Assembly: GCF_902497745.1 (NCBI RefSeq)
Contig: NZ_CABVHJ010000005.1
Coordinates: 1 to 64,000 of the forward strand
Source of the DNA: Pseudomonas fluorescens
Lineage (GTDB): Bacteria; Pseudomonadota; Gammaproteobacteria; Pseudomonadales; Pseudomonadaceae
DNA: 64,000 nucleotides
Reading direction: 5' to 3'
Part shown: piece after piece, positions 28,301 to 37,667 of the stretch
Position numbering within the stretch: position 1 is the stretch's first letter
How the letters are laid out: the number at the start of each line of letters is the position of its first letter
Translations under genes and position numbers: made by a program
Notes under the pieces: generated by a model
The model's input: only the letters and a program-made list of their open reading frames with translations
Told to the model about the DNA's origin: nothing
Databases searched by the model: none

Positions 28301-29127
28301 TCGATCCGACGAAAATTCCCGCGCTGGATATCACCATCAATCAACTGTTCCTCGGCCCGGATCTGGTCGGCGGCTGGTCGCTGAAGGTGCGCCCGACCGC
28401 CAAAGGCATCGCTCTGAACAACCTCGACATGGGGCTCAAAGGCATCCTGTTGCAGGGTAACGGTGGCTGGGAAGGGCCGCCGGGCGCGACCACCAGTTGG
28501 TATAAGGGACGCATTGGCGGCAAGAACCTCGCTGACGTACTCAAGGGCTGGGGCTTTGCTCCAAGCGTGACCAGTGAAGAATTCCACATGGACGTCGATG
28601 GCCGTTGGCCGGGCTCGCCGGCATGGCTGGCGACCAAGCGCTTCTCCGGCACCCTCGATGCGTCGTTGAACAAAGGCCAGTTCGTTGAAGTGGAGGGTGG
28701 CGCACAGGCGTTGCGAGTGTTTGGCCTGCTCAACTTCAATTCTATCGGCCGGCGTTTGCGTCTGGACTTCTCCGATCTGTTCGGCAAAGGCTTGAGCTAC
28801 GACCGGGTCAAAGGTCTGCTGGTGGCGAACAATGGTGTGTATGTCACCCGCGAGCCGATTCGCCTGACCGGCCCTTCGAGCAACCTTGAGCTGGACGGTA
28901 CGCTGGATCTGGTCGGCGACAAGGTCGATGCCAAGTTGCTGGTGACGTTGCCGGTGACCAACAACCTGCCGATCGCCGCGCTGATCGTCGGCGCACCGGC
29001 GGTTGGTGGCGCGTTGTTCCTGATCGACAAGTTGATCGGTGACCGTGTGGCGCGCTTTGCCAGTGTGAAATACACCGTCAAAGGCCCATGGAAAGAGCCG
29101 AAAATCACCTTCGACAAGCCTTTTTGA
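25321..29127 (+). CDS. YhdP-family AsmA-like envelope protein
   Basis: 1268 residues, typical for YhdP. One N-terminal membrane helix (TRWGLGLCALVLVLMALYVSLGRELTPLV) is followed by a very long periplasmic region rich in beta-strands, with the AsmA-type start PLQIGELEGNWSGFAPILLAHDVMVG and the conserved end KIPALDITINQLFLG...VKYTVKGPWKEPKITFDKPF. Proteins of this class form hydrophobic grooves that carry phospholipid from inner to outer membrane, together with TamB and YdbH in E. coli. ATG 25321 has GGGAGC upstream. Confidence 0.92.
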   Translation: MERLTRILAAITRWGLGLCALVLVLMALYVSLGRELTPLVAEYRADIEDKASAALGMPLQIGELEGNWSGFAPILLAHDVMVGDGANALRLDRVRAVPDLWASLLAREVRVAHLELNGLKISLKESEDGSWALEGLPVQNDQPLDPQQLFKRSQMIQQLSVLDSQVTLQPQDHAPLTLTYVGLNLKTGASRQRLDARLTLPDGQPVALSLRTRIRPEQLKDSVVDGYASLPQSDWSKWLPERLTQQWNFSEIKAGGELWVNWAKGTLQSAAFRLNAPQLTGAYADRKPIQINNLALNAYYENGAEGATLSLDSLAMNFGENRWESHVQLKQTRATDKVDELWHLQADRLDLTPITPLLNALGPLPQGFATAVDHLKVTGGLRNVLLDFRPNATDGNKFSFATNLDNVGFDAYHGAPAARNVSGSLSGNLDGGELRMDSKDFVLHLDPIFAKPWQYIQANARLTWKLDKDGFTLIAPYLKVLGEEGKIAGDFLIRLHFDHSQEDYMDLRVGLVEGDGRYTAKYLPEVLSPALDEWLRTAILKGAVDQGFFQYQGSLNKNAGEADRSISLFFKVHDAELAFQPGWPHVSKVSGDVFIEDSGVRIWANKGQLLDTQVSDVFVNIPHVPAGQHTHMYLDGAFAGGLGDGLKILQDAPIGTGETFAGWEGAGDLQGKLKLDIPLDKGGDQPKILVDFKTANARLKLAEPKLELTQLKGDFRFDSAKGLSGQNIAARAFDKPVTAQIFADGSPGKLKTRVAASGQVEVKKLTDWLGVTQPLPVSGTIPYQLQLNLDGADSQLMVSSSMKGVAVDLPAPFGMAADVGRDTVFRMTLQGQERRYWVNYDQLANFTFAAPPTNFAEGRGELFLGAGEAVLPGAKGLRIRGVLSELDVAPWQDLVNKYAGQDPGGSAKQLLSSADFKVGKLTAFGTTLDQASVQVNRKPGTWNLSLDSQQAKGSASLPDAKGVPIAVNLQYVKLPAPDPTVQADENSPDPLVSVDPTKIPALDITINQLFLGPDLVGGWSLKVRPTAKGIALNNLDMGLKGILLQGNGGWEGPPGATTSWYKGRIGGKNLADVLKGWGFAPSVTSEEFHMDVDGRWPGSPAWLATKRFSGTLDASLNKGQFVEVEGGAQALRVFGLLNFNSIGRRLRLDFSDLFGKGLSYDRVKGLLVANNGVYVTREPIRLTGPSSNLELDGTLDLVGDKVDAKLLVTLPVTNNLPIAALIVGAPAVGGALFLIDKLIGDRVARFASVKYTVKGPWKEPKITFDKPF

Positions 29128-29185
29128 ACAGCCAGCCTCTGAACCGATGGAGTAGCATGGCCGCATACCTCTTGCGGAGTTCGCC

Positions 29186-30046
29186 ATGTCTTTAGCGGTG
29201 ATTCAAATGGTCAGTCAGAGCGACGTGCCGGCTAATCTGGCTCAGGCCCGGCGCCTGCTCGAACAGGCTGCAGCCGGCGGTGCGAAGCTGGCGGTGCTAC
29301 CGGAAAACTTCGCCGCCATGGGCCGTCGTGACGTGGCTGACATCGGCCGCGCCGAGGCGCTCGGCGAAGGACCGATCCTGCCGTGGTTGAAACAGACCGC
29401 CCGCGACCTCAAGTTATGGATAGTAGCCGGCACCTTGCCGTTGCCGCCGGTCAATCAACCGACGGCCAAGGCCAATGCCTGCTCGCTGTTGGTCGATGAG
29501 CAGGGCGAAATCGTCGCCCGCTATGACAAGTTGCATCTGTTCGATGTCGATGTGGCGGACAATCGCGGCCGTTACCGCGAATCCGATGACTATGCTTATG
29601 GCAGTGGCGTCGTGGTCGCCGACACGCCGGTGGGCAAGCTCGGTCTGACCGTGTGTTATGACTTGCGCTTTCCCGAGTTGTACAGCGAATTGCGTGCTGC
29701 CGGTGCCGAGTTGATTACCGCACCGTCAGCCTTTACTGCGGTGACCGGCGCGGCGCATTGGGATGTACTGATTCGCGCGCGGGCCATCGAGACACAGTGT
29801 TATGTGCTGGCCGCAGCGCAGGGCGGGACCCACCCGGGGCCGCGGGAAACCTTCGGCCACGCGGCGATCATCGACCCATGGGGTCGCGTATTGGCGAGTC
29901 AGGATCAAGGCGAAGCGGTGTTGTTGGCCGAACGCGATAGCGATGAACAAGCGTCCATCAGGGCGCGAATGCCGGTGACGAGTCATCGGCGGTTTTTCTC
30001 GCAGGGCGCCCAGCGGCCTGCTTCAGAACACGAATTTAAGGCGTAA
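29186..30046 (+). CDS. Carbon-nitrogen hydrolase of the nitrilase family (Nit1-like amidase)
   Basis: 286 residues. The Glu-Lys-Cys triad is visible: Glu40 in [12 protein letters not shown], Lys115 in [11 protein letters not shown], Cys157 in [14 protein letters not shown]. The closest family I recognise is the Nit/NitA group, which hydrolyses deaminated glutathione or omega-amides and so repairs transaminase by-products. The exact substrate is inferred. It lies between yhdP and tldD and ends 4 nt before tldD, so the two are co-transcribed. Confidence 0.9.
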   Translation: MSLAVIQMVSQSDVPANLAQARRLLEQAAAGGAKLAVLPENFAAMGRRDVADIGRAEALGEGPILPWLKQTARDLKLWIVAGTLPLPPVNQPTAKANACSLLVDEQGEIVARYDKLHLFDVDVADNRGRYRESDDYAYGSGVVVADTPVGKLGLTVCYDLRFPELYSELRAAGAELITAPSAFTAVTGAAHWDVLIRARAIETQCYVLAAAQGGTHPGPRETFGHAAIIDPWGRVLASQDQGEAVLLAERDSDEQASIRARMPVTSHRRFFSQGAQRPASEHEFKA

Positions 30047-30050
30047 ACCT

Positions 30051-31493
30051 ATGAGCGAGTTGTTGTCCTCAGTCAGTGATCACCTGTTGGCGCCCGGCGG
30101 CGTGACGATCGAGAGCCTGCAAGGCGTGCTCGGCGATCTGGCCGGCCCCGGTATCGATGCCGCCGATTTGTATTTCCAGGGCCAGATCTCCGAGTCGTGG
30201 GCACTGGAAGACGGCATCGTCAAGGAAGGCAGCTTCAACCTCGACCAGGGTGTCGGCGTCCGTGCGCAGTCCGGTGAAAAAACCGGTTTTGCCTACAGCA
30301 ACGCGATCACCCTCGAAGCGCTCGGCGCAGCGGCCCGTGCCGCGCGTTCGATCTCCCGCGCCGGGCAGAACGGCACGGTGCAGGCGTTCACCACGCAGGA
30401 TGTCGCACAGTTATACGCGCCGGATAACCCATTGGAAGTGCTGACTCGTGCAGAGAAAGTCGAGCTGCTCAAGCGCATCGATGTGGCTACCCGTGCGCTC
30501 GACCCGCGTATCCAGCAAGTCAGCGTCAGCATGGCCGGTGTCTGGGAACGCATTCTGGTGGCATCTACCGACGGCGGCCTCGCGGCGGATGTGCGGCCAC
30601 TGGTGCGTTTCAACGTCAGCGTGATTGTTGAGCAGAATGGTCGTCGCGAGCGCGGCGGGCATGGCGGCGGCGGGCGTACCGACTACCGTTATTTCCTCGC
30701 CGAAGACCGCGCCATGGGCTATGCCCGTGAAGCGCTGCGTCAGGCGCTGGTGAATCTGGAAGCGATCCCGGCACCGGCCGGCACCTTGCCGGTTGTGTTG
30801 GGCTCGGGCTGGTCTGGCGTGCTGCTGCACGAAGCCGTCGGTCACGGTCTGGAAGGCGATTTCAACCGCAAGGGCAGCTCGGCGTACAGCGGGCGCATGG
30901 GCGAAATGGTTGCTTCCAAGCTGTGCACGATCGTTGATGACGGCACCTTGAGCGGCCGTCGCGGTTCGCTGAGCGTCGATGACGAAGGCACGCCGACCGA
31001 GTGCACCACGCTGATCGAAAACGGCGTACTGAAAGGCTACATGCAGGACAAGCTCAACGCGCGTTTAATGGGTGTAGCTCGTACCGGTAACGGTCGTCGT
31101 GAATCCTATGCGCACCTGCCGATGCCACGGATGACCAACACTTACATGCTCGGCGGCGAAAGCGATCCGGCGGAAATCATTGCTTCGGTGAAGAAAGGCA
31201 TCTACTGCGCCAACCTTGGCGGCGGTCAGGTCGATATCACCAGCGGCAAGTTCGTGTTCTCCACCAGCGAGGCGTACCTGATCGAAGACGGCAAGATCAC
31301 TGCGCCGGTCAAAGGCGCGACGTTGATCGGCAACGGCCCCGAGGCGATGAGCCGGGTGTCGATGGTTGGTAACGATCTGGCGCTGGACAGCGGTGTCGGC
31401 ACGTGCGGCAAGGATGGGCAATCGGTGCCGGTTGGCGTCGGTCAGCCGACGTTGAAAATCGATGCGATCACCGTGGGTGGCACGGGCGCATAA
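30051..31493 (+). CDS. tldD: Metalloprotease TldD
   Basis: 480 residues. The zinc site [16 protein letters not shown] places the metal-binding histidines at 260 and 265 (HExxxH), with the conserved [20 protein letters not shown]-type region and a C-terminal [15 protein letters not shown]. TldD pairs with TldE/PmbA to form a heterodimeric protease that cuts unfolded peptides and matures RiPPs such as microcin B17. The partner gene lies at 32218-33564, split from it by the oppositely oriented yjgA and a REP pair. Confidence 0.95.
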   Translation: MSELLSSVSDHLLAPGGVTIESLQGVLGDLAGPGIDAADLYFQGQISESWALEDGIVKEGSFNLDQGVGVRAQSGEKTGFAYSNAITLEALGAAARAARSISRAGQNGTVQAFTTQDVAQLYAPDNPLEVLTRAEKVELLKRIDVATRALDPRIQQVSVSMAGVWERILVASTDGGLAADVRPLVRFNVSVIVEQNGRRERGGHGGGGRTDYRYFLAEDRAMGYAREALRQALVNLEAIPAPAGTLPVVLGSGWSGVLLHEAVGHGLEGDFNRKGSSAYSGRMGEMVASKLCTIVDDGTLSGRRGSLSVDDEGTPTECTTLIENGVLKGYMQDKLNARLMGVARTGNGRRESYAHLPMPRMTNTYMLGGESDPAEIIASVKKGIYCANLGGGQVDITSGKFVFSTSEAYLIEDGKITAPVKGATLIGNGPEAMSRVSMVGNDLALDSGVGTCGKDGQSVPVGVGQPTLKIDAITVGGTGA

Positions 31494-31501
31494 ATAAACG
31501 T

Positions 31502-31574
31502 GTGTAGGAGCTGCCGCAGGCTGCGATCTTTGCTCTTAAGATCAAAGGATCGCAGCCTGCGGCAGCTCCTACAG
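31502..31574. repeat. REP-type inverted repeat (TGTAGGAGCTGCCGCAGG variant)
   Basis: Facing arms of TGTAGGAGCTGCCGCAGGCT between the convergent tldD and yjgA genes. In this position the long hairpin may serve as a two-way terminator. Confidence 0.85.
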
Positions 31575-31584
31575 GGGCGAGATA

Positions 31585-32109
31585 TCAACGCAGACCGCGT
31601 TGAGTTTCGTCCAGCTCACGGATGTACTTGAAGATCTTGCGGCTGGAAGCAGGAGGTTTGTTTTGCGCAACCTCGTGCTGAGCCTGACGGATCAGGGAAC
31701 GCAGTTGTTGGCGATCGGCGTCCGGGTACTCGACGACGAACTTCTCCAGCACGGCATCGTCGCCTGCGATCAGGCGATCACGCCAGCGCTCCAGGTTATG
31801 GAAACGCTCGTTGTACTGACGAGTCGAGGCATCGAGTTGATCGAGCAGCGTGAGAATCGCGTCAGTGTCCTGATCGCGCATCAGTTTGCCGATGAACTGC
31901 AAGTGCCGTTTACGCGCGATGTTCGCGGTGTGCTTGGGCGCATCGGCCAGAGCCCGGCGCATGGCGTCGGTCAGCGGCAGTTTTGCGATCAAGTCTGGCT
32001 TGAGTGTTGTCAGGCGCTCGCCGAGGTCAACCAGAGCATGCAGCTCGCGTTTGACCTGAGATTTGCTTTTTTCTCCCGTATCGAGGGAGTCGTCGTAAGA
32101 ATCAACCAT
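31585..32109 (-). CDS. yjgA: Ribosome-associated protein YjgA/DarP
   Basis: 174 residues. ATG 32109 gives [33 protein letters not shown], the standard YjgA start; the frame stays open far upstream only as antisense of pmbA. It is helical and highly charged: [26 protein letters not shown] and [15 protein letters not shown] are conserved. YjgA binds late 50S precursors in E. coli. It is convergent with tldD and divergent from pmbA. Confidence 0.92.
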   Translation of the reverse strand: MVDSYDDSLDTGEKSKSQVKRELHALVDLGERLTTLKPDLIAKLPLTDAMRRALADAPKHTANIARKRHLQFIGKLMRDQDTDAILTLLDQLDASTRQYNERFHNLERWRDRLIAGDDAVLEKFVVEYPDADRQQLRSLIRQAQHEVAQNKPPASSRKIFKYIRELDETQRGLR

Positions 32110-32217
32110 GGTGGCAGTCCGCAAAGAAACGCCGCCATGATAACCAGTCGGGGGCCGCTTGTCCGGCCCGGTCGCTCGATGACCCCAGCCGAAAGCAGAA
32201 TTTGAGTGGAGATGAGC

Positions 32218-33564
32218 ATGAGTGCAGTTCAAAGCGTCGGCCCGCAGGCATTGCCGGCACTGCAGGAACAGGTCGAGCAGATCATCGCCGAAGCCAAGCG
32301 TCAGGGCGCCAGTGCCTGCGAAGTCGCAGTGTCGCTTGAGCAGGGGCTGTCGACTTCGGTGCGCCAGCGCGAGGTCGAAACGGTCGAGTTCAATCGTGAT
32401 CAGGGCTTTGGCATCACGCTGTATGTAGGTCAGCGCAAAGGCTCGGCCAGCACCTCGGCGACCGGTCCGGATGCGATTCGCGAAACCGTCGCGGCGGCAT
32501 TGGCCATTGCCAAACACACTTCCGAAGACGAATCCTCGGGTTTGGCCGATGCGGCGTTGATGGCCAAGGAACAGCACGATTTTGACCTGTTCCACGAATG
32601 GGACATCACGCCGGAGCAGGCCATCGAGAAGGCCTTGCTCTGTGAAGCAGCGGCATTCGACGCCGATGCGCGGATCAAGAACGCCGACGGTACGACGCTG
32701 AGCACCCATCAGGGCTGCCGGGTTTACGGCAACAGCCACGGTTTCATTGGCGGCTACGCATCGACCCGACACAGCCTGAGTTGCGTGATGATTGCCGAGG
32801 CCGACGGCCAGATGCAGCGCGATTACTGGTACGACGTGAGCCGCCAGGGCAATTTGCTGGCGGATCCGGTGAGCATTGGTCAGCGTGCGGCGCAACGCGC
32901 AGCGAGCCGCCTGGGCGCGCGTCCGGTGCCGACTTGCGAGGTGCCGGTGCTGTTTTCCGCAGAGCTGGCTGGCGGCTTGTTCGGCAGCTTCCTTTCTGCA
33001 GTGTCCGGCGGCAGCCTGTATCGCAAATCGTCGTTCCTTGAAGGCACTTTGGGGCAGAAGCTGTTCCCGGAATGGCTGACCATTGATGAGCGTCCGCACC
33101 TGATGCGGGCGATGGGCAGTGCTTCTTATGACGGTGATGGTCTGGCAACGTATGCCAAACCGTTCGTCGAAAAAGGTGAGTTGGTCTCGTACATTCTCGG
33201 CACTTACTCTGGACGCAAACTCGGTATGCCGAGCACCGCCAACGCTGGCGGCGTGCACAACCTGTTCGTGACCCACGGCGATGAAGACCAGGCTGCGCTG
33301 TTGAAGCGTATGGGGCGTGGCTTGCTGGTCACTGAGTTGATGGGCCATGGCTTGAACATGGTCACTGGCGACTATTCGCGCGGGGCGGCAGGCTTCTGGG
33401 TCGAAAACGGCGAAATCCAGTTCGCGGTGCAGGAAGTCACCATCGCCGGCAACATGCGCGACATGTTCAAGCAGATCGTTGCCGTGGGTAATGATCTGGA
33501 GTTGCGCAGCAACATTCGCACCGGCTCGGTGTTGATCGAACGCATGACCGTCGCGGGCAGCTAA
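32218..33564 (+). CDS. pmbA: TldE/PmbA, non-catalytic partner of TldD
   Basis: 448 residues from ATG 32218, chosen because GGAG lies 6 nt upstream; ATG 32212 is also in frame. It has the same fold as TldD but no HExxx[44 protein letters not shown] and TAGVHNLFV-type segments ([19 protein letters not shown]) match PmbA. It is required with TldD for proteolysis. A strong terminator follows. Confidence 0.95.
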   Translation: MSAVQSVGPQALPALQEQVEQIIAEAKRQGASACEVAVSLEQGLSTSVRQREVETVEFNRDQGFGITLYVGQRKGSASTSATGPDAIRETVAAALAIAKHTSEDESSGLADAALMAKEQHDFDLFHEWDITPEQAIEKALLCEAAAFDADARIKNADGTTLSTHQGCRVYGNSHGFIGGYASTRHSLSCVMIAEADGQMQRDYWYDVSRQGNLLADPVSIGQRAAQRAASRLGARPVPTCEVPVLFSAELAGGLFGSFLSAVSGGSLYRKSSFLEGTLGQKLFPEWLTIDERPHLMRAMGSASYDGDGLATYAKPFVEKGELVSYILGTYSGRKLGMPSTANAGGVHNLFVTHGDEDQAALLKRMGRGLLVTELMGHGLNMVTGDYSRGAAGFWVENGEIQFAVQEVTIAGNMRDMFKQIVAVGNDLELRSNIRTGSVLIERMTVAGS

Positions 33565-33582
33565 ACCGCAGCCGTCATACAC

Positions 33583-33620
33583 AAAAGGCGCGCCATCCCA
33601 GCGGATGGCGCGCCTTTTTT
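33583..33620 (+). terminator. Intrinsic terminator of pmbA
   Basis: A 16-bp perfect stem (33583-33598 with 33603-33618, AAAAGGCGCGCCATCC) with a 4-nt loop and a T-run. It can act in both directions. Confidence 0.9.
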
Positions 33621-33640
33621 ATTGGCTCCACACAAAACCA

Positions 33641-33735
33641 ATGTGGGAGCGAGCCTGCTCGCGAAAGCGATTTAACAGTCGACCGCAGCGGCGACTGACA
33701 CGACGCCTTCGCGAGCAGGCTCGCTCCCACATTGG
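33641..33735. repeat. REPIN-type inverted repeat pair
   Basis: Facing GTGGGAGCGAGCCTGCTCGC motifs around a spacer of about 45 nt, between the pmbA terminator and the Fur-controlled promoter. Confidence 0.85.
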
Positions 33736-33766
33736 AGTCTGTGTAACCGGGCTCCCTTGTTTTGGT

Positions 33767-33799
33767 TCTCATTATCATCTAATAATAAATCTCATTATC
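33767..33799. promoter_or_regulatory. Fur box upstream of fagA-fumC-orfX-sodA
   Basis: On the minus strand 33781-33799 reads GATAATGAGATTTATTATT, matching 15 of 19 bases of the Fur consensus. A second half-site makes a direct repeat TCTCATTATC (33767-33776 and 33790-33799). It lies 16 nt before the fagA start, so iron-loaded Fur should block this operon. Confidence 0.8.
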
Positions 33800-33815
33800 G
33801 GATGAGCCCCGGATC

Positions 33816-34223
33816 ATGAGTTCTGCCTTGCACGAGCAGCCGTACCTCGAAAGCTGGCGCTGGATGAGTCGCCAGATCCGTTGCGCGATGGATCCCGACG
33901 AACCGCGCCTGATCGAACACTATCTGGCCGAAGGCCGGTATCTGGCCTGTTGTACGGCAACTTCTCCCTGGACCATCGCTGAAACCTCCTTCCGTCTGCT
34001 GCTCGACACGGCCACCGACATCGCGCTGCCGTGGCACTGGCGCAGCCTCTGTCTCGATCAAGCCTGGCGTCCGTTGCGTGAAATGGAGCGCCTTTCTCTG
34101 TGCAAATGCCGGCTTAAACGCTGGCAGCGCTACACCTGGCAGCTCGCCACTTGCGAATTGCTTCCCTCGATTCCTCTCATTGAATTAGTCCAAGGATTTA
34201 CCGATGACCAAGACACGTATTGA
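33816..34223 (+). CDS. fagA: Fur-associated gene A product FagA
   Basis: 135 residues. Assigned by position: first gene behind a Fur box and directly before fumC, orfX and sodA, the arrangement described for P. aeruginosa. The protein is Trp- and Cys-rich (WRWMSRQIRCAM, CCTATSPWTIAETSFRLLLDTA, CKCRLKRWQRYTWQLATCELL) with no signal peptide. Biochemical function is unknown. Its end overlaps fumC by 20 nt in another frame, which suggests coupling. It should be expressed under iron limitation. Confidence 0.82.
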   Translation: MSSALHEQPYLESWRWMSRQIRCAMDPDEPRLIEHYLAEGRYLACCTATSPWTIAETSFRLLLDTATDIALPWHWRSLCLDQAWRPLREMERLSLCKCRLKRWQRYTWQLATCELLPSIPLIELVQGFTDDQDTY

Positions 34224-35580
34224 GCGCGACAGCATGGGCGAACTGCAGGTGCCGGTGGACGCTCTCTACGGCGCGCAAACCCAGCGCGCAGTGGATAACT
34301 TCCCGATCAGCGGCAAGCCGATGCCGACGCAATTCATCCGCGCACTGATCCTCGCCAAAGCAGCTGCCGCTCGCGCCAACGTTGAACTCAACCAGATCAG
34401 CGCCGCACAGGGCAAAGCCATCAGCGACGCTGCGCAAGGCTTGCTCGAAGGCGATTTCATGCAGCATTTCCCGGTGGATATCTTCCAGACCGGTTCCGGC
34501 ACCAGTTCCAACATGAACGCCAATGAAGTGATCGCCACCCTCGCCAGCCGTCTGCTGGGTGAGTCGGTGAACGCCAACGATCACGTCAACTGCGGCCAGA
34601 GCAGCAACGACATCATCCCGACCACTATTCACGTCAGCGCTGCGTTGGCCCTGCACGAACAACTGCTCCCGGCGCTGTTGCACCTGGTGCAAGTGATCGA
34701 GCAAAAGGCCGGGCAAGTGCATCACCACGTCAAAACCGGTCGCACGCATTTGATGGACGCGATGCCGGTGCGCATGAGCCAGGTACTCAATGGCTGGGCG
34801 CAGCAACTCAAGGCCAACATCGGCCACGTGCAGGATTTGCTGCCGAGCCTGCAAGCGCTGGCGCAGGGCGGCACGGCGGTCGGCACCGGGATCAACGCGC
34901 ATCCTGAATTCGCCGCACGTTTCAGCCGCCAGTTGAGCCAGTTGACCGATGTGCAATTCACCCCGGGCAAGGATCTGTTCGCGCTGATCGGCTCGCAAGA
35001 CACCGCCGTCGCCGTCTCTGGCCAGCTTAAAGCCACCGCCGTGTCGCTGATGAAAATCGCCAACGACCTGCGCTGGATGAACTCCGGCCCGCTCGCCGGC
35101 CTTGGTGAAATCGAGCTGCAAGCCCTGCAACCGGGCTCGTCGATCATGCCAGGCAAGGTCAATCCGGTGATTCCGGAAGCCACCGCCATGGTCGCCGCAC
35201 AAGTCATCGGCAACGATTCGGTGATCACCATCGCCGGCCAGTCGGGCAACTTCGAACTCAACGTGATGCTGCCGATCATTGCGCAGAACCTGCTGAGCAG
35301 TATCGAATTGCTGGCCAACTCCAGTCGCCTGCTCGGCGACAAAGCCATTGCCAGCTTCAAGGTCAACGAATCGCGCCTGAAGGAAGCGTTGTCGCGCAAC
35401 CCGATTCTGGTCACTGCGCTCAACCCGATCATCGGTTACCAGAAAGCCGCCGAAATCGCCAAGCAGGCCTACAAGGAAGGCCGCGCGGTGATCGACGTTG
35501 CCCTGGAACACACCGACCTGTCGCGCAGCCAACTGGAAGAGTTGCTCAATCCCGAGAAACTCACCGCCGGCGGCGTGTAA
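34204..35580 (+). CDS. fumC: Class II fumarase, iron-independent
   Basis: 458 residues. Three fumarase/aspartase signatures are intact: TGSGTSSNMNANEVIA, NCGQSSNDIIPTTIH and GSSIMPGKVNPVIPEA. It interconverts fumarate and malate without an Fe-S cluster, so it replaces the iron-dependent class I enzyme when iron is short. That fits its place in the Fur-repressed operon with manganese superoxide dismutase. It starts inside the end of fagA. Confidence 0.95.
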   Translation: MTKTRIERDSMGELQVPVDALYGAQTQRAVDNFPISGKPMPTQFIRALILAKAAAARANVELNQISAAQGKAISDAAQGLLEGDFMQHFPVDIFQTGSGTSSNMNANEVIATLASRLLGESVNANDHVNCGQSSNDIIPTTIHVSAALALHEQLLPALLHLVQVIEQKAGQVHHHVKTGRTHLMDAMPVRMSQVLNGWAQQLKANIGHVQDLLPSLQALAQGGTAVGTGINAHPEFAARFSRQLSQLTDVQFTPGKDLFALIGSQDTAVAVSGQLKATAVSLMKIANDLRWMNSGPLAGLGEIELQALQPGSSIMPGKVNPVIPEATAMVAAQVIGNDSVITIAGQSGNFELNVMLPIIAQNLLSSIELLANSSRLLGDKAIASFKVNESRLKEALSRNPILVTALNPIIGYQKAAEIAKQAYKEGRAVIDVALEHTDLSRSQLEELLNPEKLTAGGV

Positions 35581-35607
35581 ACCCCGCAACCGCTTTGGAG
35601 GCTCACC

Positions 35608-36048
35608 ATGGAGCACTGGAAACGCACGATCGAACGGGCCAATCGCTGCTTCATGCTCGGCGAATTGATCGACGCCCGTGAGGCTTACCTGCAAGCCCTG
35701 GCCCTGGCGCAAGTGTTGTTCGAACGCTGGGCGGATGCTGACGAAGCGGTGGCGGCTTGCGTGATCTCGCACCACAACCTCGCGGATTTGCACTTGCGTC
35801 TGAATCAGCCGGAGGAGAGCGCCGAATACCTCTGCGCCATCCACCAACGGCTGCTGCAGACCATGCAGGACGAACGCCAGCGCCTGGCCTTGCGTGAGGC
35901 GGCGCTGCGCCAGAGCAGCAAGACCTACGTCGAGCTGCTGAATTTCATCAGCGAACACGGCGAATACCCGCGTACCCAGCGTCTGCTGCACCCGGATACC
36001 GGCAATGCGCGCCGCGCGCCTGCCCCACATCACCATGGAGTCCATTGA
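35608..36048 (+). CDS. OrfX-type protein of the fagA-fumC-sodA operon
   Basis: 146 residues; ATG 35608 follows GGAGG. The sequence is helical and TPR-like ([74 protein letters not shown]), suggesting a single protein-protein interaction repeat domain. There are no catalytic motifs. Homologues occur at the same place in Pseudomonas; the role is unknown. The stop lies next to the sodA start. Confidence 0.82.
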   Translation: MEHWKRTIERANRCFMLGELIDAREAYLQALALAQVLFERWADADEAVAACVISHHNLADLHLRLNQPEESAEYLCAIHQRLLQTMQDERQRLALREAALRQSSKTYVELLNFISEHGEYPRTQRLLHPDTGNARRAPAPHHHGVH

Positions 36049-36049
36049 A

Positions 36050-36661
36050 ATGGCTTTTACCTTGCCTGCCTTGCCTTACGCCTACGACGCTCTTGAGCCG
36101 CATATCGATGCACAGACCATGGAGATTCATTACACCAAGCATCACCAGACTTACATCAACAACCTCAACGCCGCTGTAGAAGGCACTGAGTACGCTGAAT
36201 GGCCGGTAGAAAAACTCGTCGCCAGTGTTCAGCAACTGCCGGAAAAACTGCGTGCGGCGGTGATCAATCAGGGCGGCGGTCACGCCAACCACTCGCTGTT
36301 CTGGGAAGTGATGGTGCCGAGCGGTGGCGGTAAGCCGGAAGGCGCGTTGGCCAAAGCCATCGATGAGCAACTGGGCGGCCTCGACAGCTTCAAAGAAGCC
36401 TTCACCAAAGCCGCACTGACCCGATTCGGCAGCGGCTGGGCCTGGCTCAGCGTGAACCCGGAGAAAAAACTGATCGTGGAGAGCAGCGGCAACCAGGACA
36501 GCCCGTTGATGAATGGCAACACGCCGATTCTCGGTCTCGACGTCTGGGAGCACGCCTACTACTTGCGCTATCAGAACCGCCGCCCGGAATACATCAATGC
36601 GTTCTACAACGTAATCAATTGGCCTGAAGTGGCTGCGCGCTATCAGGCCGCACTGGTTTGA
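36050..36661 (+). CDS. sodA: Manganese superoxide dismutase
   Basis: 203 residues from ATG 36050. Metal ligands: His27 ([10 protein letters not shown]), His81 ([11 protein letters not shown]), Asp164 and His168 ([15 protein letters not shown]). The [14 protein letters not shown] context is of the Mn rather than the Fe type. It dismutates superoxide in the cytoplasm and takes over when iron limitation lowers Fe-SOD; it is last in the Fur-controlled operon. Confidence 0.95.
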   Translation: MAFTLPALPYAYDALEPHIDAQTMEIHYTKHHQTYINNLNAAVEGTEYAEWPVEKLVASVQQLPEKLRAAVINQGGGHANHSLFWEVMVPSGGGKPEGALAKAIDEQLGGLDSFKEAFTKAALTRFGSGWAWLSVNPEKKLIVESSGNQDSPLMNGNTPILGLDVWEHAYYLRYQNRRPEYINAFYNVINWPEVAARYQAALV

Positions 36662-36691
36662 GTCTTCTATAAAAACAATCCAAGGCTGACT

Positions 36692-37585
36692 ATGGGCACT
36701 GAAACACTGGCGATCGGAAGTGGGCGTATGTTTCGTTACGCAGTGGGATCGCTGTTGCTGTTGGCGGGCATGACCTTGCTGGTTGCCCACGGGCTGGAAT
36801 GGCTGAATCTCGAACCGAGGCTATCGCGGGCGTTGCAGGGCGGTGCGATCTGCGCCCTTGGCACGGCGCTTGGCGCTGTGCCGGTGCTGGTGATTCGGCG
36901 TATGCCGCAGGCGCTCAGCGATACTTTGCTGGGGTTTGGCGCCGGCGTGATGTTGGCGGCGACGGCGTTTTCGTTGATCGTGCCGGGTATCGCCGCCGCC
37001 GAAAGCCTGGGTCTGACTCCGTGGGGCGCCAGCGGCCTGATCTGCTTCGGCATCATGCTCGGCGCTTTCGGGCTGTATCTGGTCGATCGCAAAGTTTCCG
37101 GCGCTTCACCGGAAATGCTCGTCGGCACGGTCGAGCATCCGGTCATTCCGCCGCGGATCTGGTTGTTCGTGTTTGCCATCATTGCCCATAACATCCCTGA
37201 AGGCATGGCCGTCGGCGTGTCTGCCGGTGGCGGCATGCCGGATGCAGACAGTCTGGCCATGGGCATCGCTTTGCAGGATGTGCCGGAGGGCCTGGTGATT
37301 GCGCTGGTATTGGCCGGGGCGGGGATGTCGCGGGTCAAGGCGTTTCTGATCGGCGCGGCGTCAGGTCTGGTCGAGCCGGTGTTTGCGCTGCTGTGTGCGT
37401 GGCTGGTCGGTCTGGCGCAGGTATTGTTGCCGTTAGGTCTGGCACTGGCGGCGGGGGCGATGTTGCTGGTGGTGACCCACGAGGTCATCCCGGAATCACG
37501 ACGCCATGGTCATGACAAACTGGCCAGTCTTGGCTTGTTGATCGGGTTTTGTCTGATGATGGTGATGGATACGGCGTTGGGTTGA
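36692..37585 (+). CDS. ZIP-family metal transporter
   Basis: 297 residues with about eight membrane segments. The ZIP metal-binding helices are clear: IIAHNIPEGMAVGVSAG (helix 4) and IALQDVPEGLVIALVLAGAG (helix 5). It probably imports Zn2+ or Mn2+. The gene begins 30 nt after sodA; metal supply for Mn-SOD is a possible link, though the ions actually carried cannot be told. ATG 36692 with AAGG upstream was chosen; ATG 36728 is a second option. Confidence 0.88.
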   Translation: MGTETLAIGSGRMFRYAVGSLLLLAGMTLLVAHGLEWLNLEPRLSRALQGGAICALGTALGAVPVLVIRRMPQALSDTLLGFGAGVMLAATAFSLIVPGIAAAESLGLTPWGASGLICFGIMLGAFGLYLVDRKVSGASPEMLVGTVEHPVIPPRIWLFVFAIIAHNIPEGMAVGVSAGGGMPDADSLAMGIALQDVPEGLVIALVLAGAGMSRVKAFLIGAASGLVEPVFALLCAWLVGLAQVLLPLGLALAAGAMLLVVTHEVIPESRRHGHDKLASLGLLIGFCLMMVMDTALG

Positions 37586-37588
37586 GCG

Positions 37589-37623
37589 GATCAAAAGATC
37601 GCAGCCTGTGGCAGCTCCTACAC
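37589..37623. repeat. Solo REP half (TGTAGGAGCTGCC family)
   Basis: A single arm GATCGCAGCCTGTGGCAGCT with a decayed partner around 37638-37655, between the convergent ZIP and ptsO genes. Confidence 0.7.
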
Positions 37624-37667
37624 TGGGGATTTGTGCGACATGGGCTGCGATTTTTTGACTTTGGCTG

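Noticed and set aside
25696-29187. Several long minus-strand frames opposite yhdP
   Set aside because: High-GC codon-position bias produces long antisense frames; none shows a start signal or family motif.
32110-33582. Open frame on the minus strand running upstream of yjgA through the whole of pmbA
   Set aside because: It is antisense to a well-conserved gene and has the skewed composition of a shadow frame. Only the part from 32109 matches a known family (YjgA).
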